Positions 61,662-64,000 of a stretch of DNA of 64,000 bases are shown here, in pieces. This DNA comes from Hyphomicrobium sp. LHD-15. GTDB taxonomy: Bacteria; Pseudomonadota; Alphaproteobacteria; Rhizobiales; Hyphomicrobiaceae. Positions within the stretch are counted from its first letter, which is position 1, and each line of letters starts with the position of its first letter. The notes beneath the pieces are model-generated. The model did not search any database. It saw only the letters and a program-made list of their open reading frames with translations, and was not told the origin of the DNA. The DNA is taken from NCBI RefSeq assembly GCF_031157355.1, contig NZ_JAVIFT010000007.1:124001-188000 (forward strand), read 5' to 3'. A program made the position numbers and the translations under genes.

Positions 61662-63089
61662 ATGACGCTTCCTCCCGCCCTCCGGGCGCGTCCGTGGCGT
61701 ACCAATAGCCTCGACCTTAAATGGGTCTTGGTCAGGCGCATCCTGTTGGTCGCATTGATCTGTATGACTGGCGGAGCTGGTTTGGTACTCCGCGATGTCC
61801 GGCGAGAGGCTATCAATCTAAATGAGGAAGCCGCTGCCACGGTCGCGAGGCAGCTCGCCCTGCAGCTTACGCGCATAGACGCTGCATTAGATCGCCCCGA
61901 GCGGTTTCCGGATTGGGAGCCCCTTGCAAACTACTCGCTACGCCCAGGCCAGTGCATTCAGTTCGTGGCGGGAGGGAGCCATCAGGTTAACTCGAATTGC
62001 CAAGGCATCGACATGCACGAGCAGGTATCGCCGGACTGGTTCGTCAATGCGTCCACGACTTTCCTAGGGCAATCTGTCGTACAGCTTCCCCTAATTCATA
62101 AGGGCGAGATCAAGGGCGCTGTGGTCGCCACAGTTGAAGCTGCAGCGATAGCCGGACGTGCTTGGCAGGAGCTGTCGCGACTAGTCGGAATTGGCGCAGC
62201 CATGATCGTTTCGATGTGCTTCCTTGTGTATTTGGTGATCGCCAGATCGCTTCGGCCGACTGCCGAAATCCTTTCGGGATTGAACCGTCTCGCCGATGGC
62301 GACTTGGTTCACCGGTTGCCGCGTTTCAAGCTGAAAGAACTTGACCGGATATCGGAAGTCTTCAATGGCATGGCGCAAAGGCTGGAGACGAGTACGCAAG
62401 AGCGATCAGAGCTCTCCCGTAAGCTCGTGAATGCACAGGAGCAAGAGCGCCTTCACATCGCACGCGAACTACATGACGATGTTGCGCAGAGGCTGAGCGC
62501 AATAAGTGGCCTCGCGGCTTCGATCAGGAGGGTTTGTCAGCATTCTTCTCCAGCCGCTACGAGGCAAAGCGAGGAGTTGGTGGCGGTAGCTTCCAGCACC
62601 ATGCGTGCGCTTCGCGACACCCTTACTTATCTCCGGCCTCCAGAGATCGATGATCTCGGTCTCATTGCCAGTTTGCAAAGCCTTATCCAAACCCACAACG
62701 CGCTAGCTAACAGCATGACGACGTTTAGCCTCGAGACAAGCGGAATCTTCGATGATCTGCCGACCGAGATGTCCGCGCACGTCTATCGCATTGTTCAAGA
62801 GGGCTTGAATAACGCGGCAAGACACGCAAATGCACGCACTGTTCGCGTGCTGTTGAAGAGCTCAATCAAAGTAGCCACCAATGCACGGCGCATCGATCTT
62901 GCGGTCACGGACGACGGATGCAGCCCTCAAGTCGAGACCCGAGAGGGGACTGCTGGAGTCGGGCTGGTCGGTATTCGAGAGCGAGTTTACGCACTTTCTG
63001 GAGCTATTTCCGCAGGTCATCGTGACGGCCGCGGGTTCGAACTCCAGGTCAGTTTTCCGGTGCAATCCGTCGGTGTGGCAACAGCATGA
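61662..63089 (+). CDS. NarL-family sensor histidine kinase
   Basis: A 475-residue sensor. A first membrane helix (about 25-45) and a second (about 185-205) bracket a periplasmic region of about 130 residues; a HAMP domain follows (SLRPTAEILSGLNRLADGDL), then the dimerisation/phosphoacceptor helix IARELHDDVAQRLSAISGLA with His271, and a HATPase domain (EGLNNAARHANARTVRVLL, GVGLVGIRERVYALSGAI). This is the HisKA-3 type, as in NarX and the methylotroph MoxY/MxaY. The gene overlaps its response regulator by 4 bases. Relation to the methanol-dehydrogenase regulators is a guess based on architecture and the DUF3280-like neighbour. Confidence 0.87.
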   Translation: MTLPPALRARPWRTNSLDLKWVLVRRILLVALICMTGGAGLVLRDVRREAINLNEEAAATVARQLALQLTRIDAALDRPERFPDWEPLANYSLRPGQCIQFVAGGSHQVNSNCQGIDMHEQVSPDWFVNASTTFLGQSVVQLPLIHKGEIKGAVVATVEAAAIAGRAWQELSRLVGIGAAMIVSMCFLVYLVIARSLRPTAEILSGLNRLADGDLVHRLPRFKLKELDRISEVFNGMAQRLETSTQERSELSRKLVNAQEQERLHIARELHDDVAQRLSAISGLAASIRRVCQHSSPAATRQSEELVAVASSTMRALRDTLTYLRPPEIDDLGLIASLQSLIQTHNALANSMTTFSLETSGIFDDLPTEMSAHVYRIVQEGLNNAARHANARTVRVLLKSSIKVATNARRIDLAVTDDGCSPQVETREGTAGVGLVGIRERVYALSGAISAGHRDGRGFELQVSFPVQSVGVATA

Positions 63090-63748
63090 CCAAGAGAATC
63101 CGAGTGATGCTCGTGGATGACCACGCGGTGGTCAGAAAGGGTTATCGAACACTGATTGAGGAACATGGGACCATTGAGGTGGTCTGCGAGGCTGCCGACG
63201 CGGATGCGGCCTACCAGCTCTACAAGACCAAGGTACCCGACGTCGTCATCATGGACATCAGCATGCCAGGGCGCGGCGGAATTGATGCGATCCGCCAAAT
63301 ACGTCTATGGGATCCCTCGGGGCGTATACTCGTCTTCAGCATGCACGCCAACGCGGCCTACGCGCTGCAAGCCTTCCGGGCTGGAGCCAAAGGCTATGTC
63401 ACGAAAAGCAGCGATCCTGAGTTGTTGATTGCGGCCATCGAGAGTGTGGCACGTAATAGGACAGCGCTCTGTGCGGAAATATCCGAAGCATTGGCAACCA
63501 GCCGCTTGCAAGGCGACAGCAATGCATTTCAAGCCCTGTCTCCCCGAGAGTTCGAGATTCTGCAATTGATACTGGACGCCAAGTCGACTGAGGAGATCGC
63601 CAACACGCTGCATTTGGCGCCAAAGACGGTCGGCAACTACCATTATGCCATCAAGAGCAAACTTGGCGTCGTGTCGGATATCGATCTCGTCTACTTCTGC
63701 ATGCGCCAGGGATTGATTGCCCCGCTAGCAAGCGTTCCGTCCTCGTAG
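63086..63748 (+). CDS. NarL-family response regulator
   Basis: A 220-residue regulator, co-translated with the kinase (ATGA overlap). The receiver domain has Asp11/Asp12, the phosphoacceptor Asp57 in VVIMDISMPG and the Lys in AKGYVTKSS. The output domain (about 145-210) is a LuxR-type helix-turn-helix: LSPREFEILQLILDAKSTEEIANTL, then KTVGNYHYAIKSKLGV. MoxX/MxaX-like in layout. Targets may be the exported protein gene downstream or the divergent small exported proteins. Confidence 0.88.
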   Translation: MTKRIRVMLVDDHAVVRKGYRTLIEEHGTIEVVCEAADADAAYQLYKTKVPDVVIMDISMPGRGGIDAIRQIRLWDPSGRILVFSMHANAAYALQAFRAGAKGYVTKSSDPELLIAAIESVARNRTALCAEISEALATSRLQGDSNAFQALSPREFEILQLILDAKSTEEIANTLHLAPKTVGNYHYAIKSKLGVVSDIDLVYFCMRQGLIAPLASVPSS

Positions 63749-63913
63749 GACTGATCTTGGAAGGCTTGAAGGCCTCGGCAACTCGCTTGTGGAAAATTCC
63801 CAAACATCCTTGGGCGGTTGACCCTGGTGCCGCACGTCGACCGGGTAATACTCTGCGAAGTTCCCCGGCCGGCATCTCCTTTTGCCCGGCAGAGCACCCG
63901 AAGTGGAATAGCC

Positions 63914-64000
63914 ATGAAAGTTATCGCACTTGCGGTCCTTGCCCTTTGCCTTTGTCAGCCGGCGCAGTCAGCAGACATGACTGCGGGGAGGGTCGTTTCT
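63914..64000 (+). CDS. Start of an exported protein, cut by the window end
   Basis: The first 29 codons of a gene: a signal peptide (VIALAVLALCLCQPAQSAD) followed by MTAGRVVS at the window edge. Co-oriented with the two-component genes but 165 bases downstream. The remainder lies outside the window, so no function can be given. Confidence 0.6.
   Translation, partial: MKVIALAVLALCLCQPAQSADMTAGRVVS

Noticed and set aside
1-64000. CRISPR arrays, rRNA operons, complete tRNA genes
   Set aside because: No regularly spaced repeats and no rRNA or complete tRNA sequence recognised by reading; a tRNA scan would settle this.

Overview
The window looks like a chromosomal stretch of a GC-rich alphaproteobacterium, probably of the Hyphomicrobiales (Rhizobiales). 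The pointers are a PraR-like XRE regulator, a RcnR-type regulator paired with a DmeF-type cobalt/nickel exporter, LuxI/LuxR proteins of the Bradyrhizobium/Rhodopseudomonas kind, and a gamma-glutamylmethylamide/N-methylglutamate type amine cluster typical of facultative methylotrophs such as Hyphomicrobium. The genus is an inference. No rRNA, complete tRNA or CRISPR array was seen.

Layout. 0-4 kb: a 5'-open unknown gene, a Tat-exported binding protein, a small Cys-rich secreted protein. 4-8 kb: a quorum-sensing locus, luxR - luxI - aryl/acyl-CoA ligase - 78-aa protein, facing a PraR-like regulator. 9-12 kb: recombination debris (a 37-codon serine-recombinase stub, a full tyrosine integrase, a short tyrosine recombinase). 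12-15 kb: exbB-exbD-tonB, ending in a deletion junction between a phosphodiesterase fragment and an N-truncated peroxiredoxin. 15.5-17.4 kb: two dmeR paralogues around dmeF, one with an A7 frameshift. 17.6-23.7 kb: a luciferase-like oxidoreductase, then a TonB-dependent receptor with a complete BtuFCD/FecBCD-type ABC importer. 24-29.3 kb: island-like material (acyltransferase between duplicated gene ends, membrane protein with a winged-helix tail, RHH protein, a tRNA 3'-end fragment that looks like an attachment site, AlpA-like proteins, a resolvase/Fic chimera).

29.7-39.2 kb: a cluster of very large Cys-rich secreted proteins (1586 and 895 aa, translationally coupled), a peptidoglycan-binding-domain protein and an exported M16 metallopeptidase. 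39.3-45.2 kb: a second TonB-dependent receptor surrounded by three paralogous 378-aa LuxR-type regulators. 45.3-45.9 kb: a truncated, inverted copy of the 11.1-kb recombinase. 46-55 kb: an amine/gamma-glutamyl pathway (RidA, FAD amine oxidase, glutamine-synthetase-like ligase, MgsABC-like proteins, PuuR-like regulator, APC permease) in which both promoter regions carry the same palindrome, so the locus probably forms one regulon. 55.8-58.7 kb: an ATP-grasp ligase and zinc metallopeptidase operon divergent from a SET-domain methyltransferase. 58.9-64 kb: an OhrR/MarR regulator with divergent alpha/beta hydrolase and clear operators, two small exported proteins, a NarL-type two-component system, and the start of another exported protein.

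Best candidates for new biology: the luxI-linked CoA ligase, the Cys-rich secreted cluster, the SET/ATP-grasp/metallopeptidase trio, and the receptor ringed by three sister LuxR regulators.
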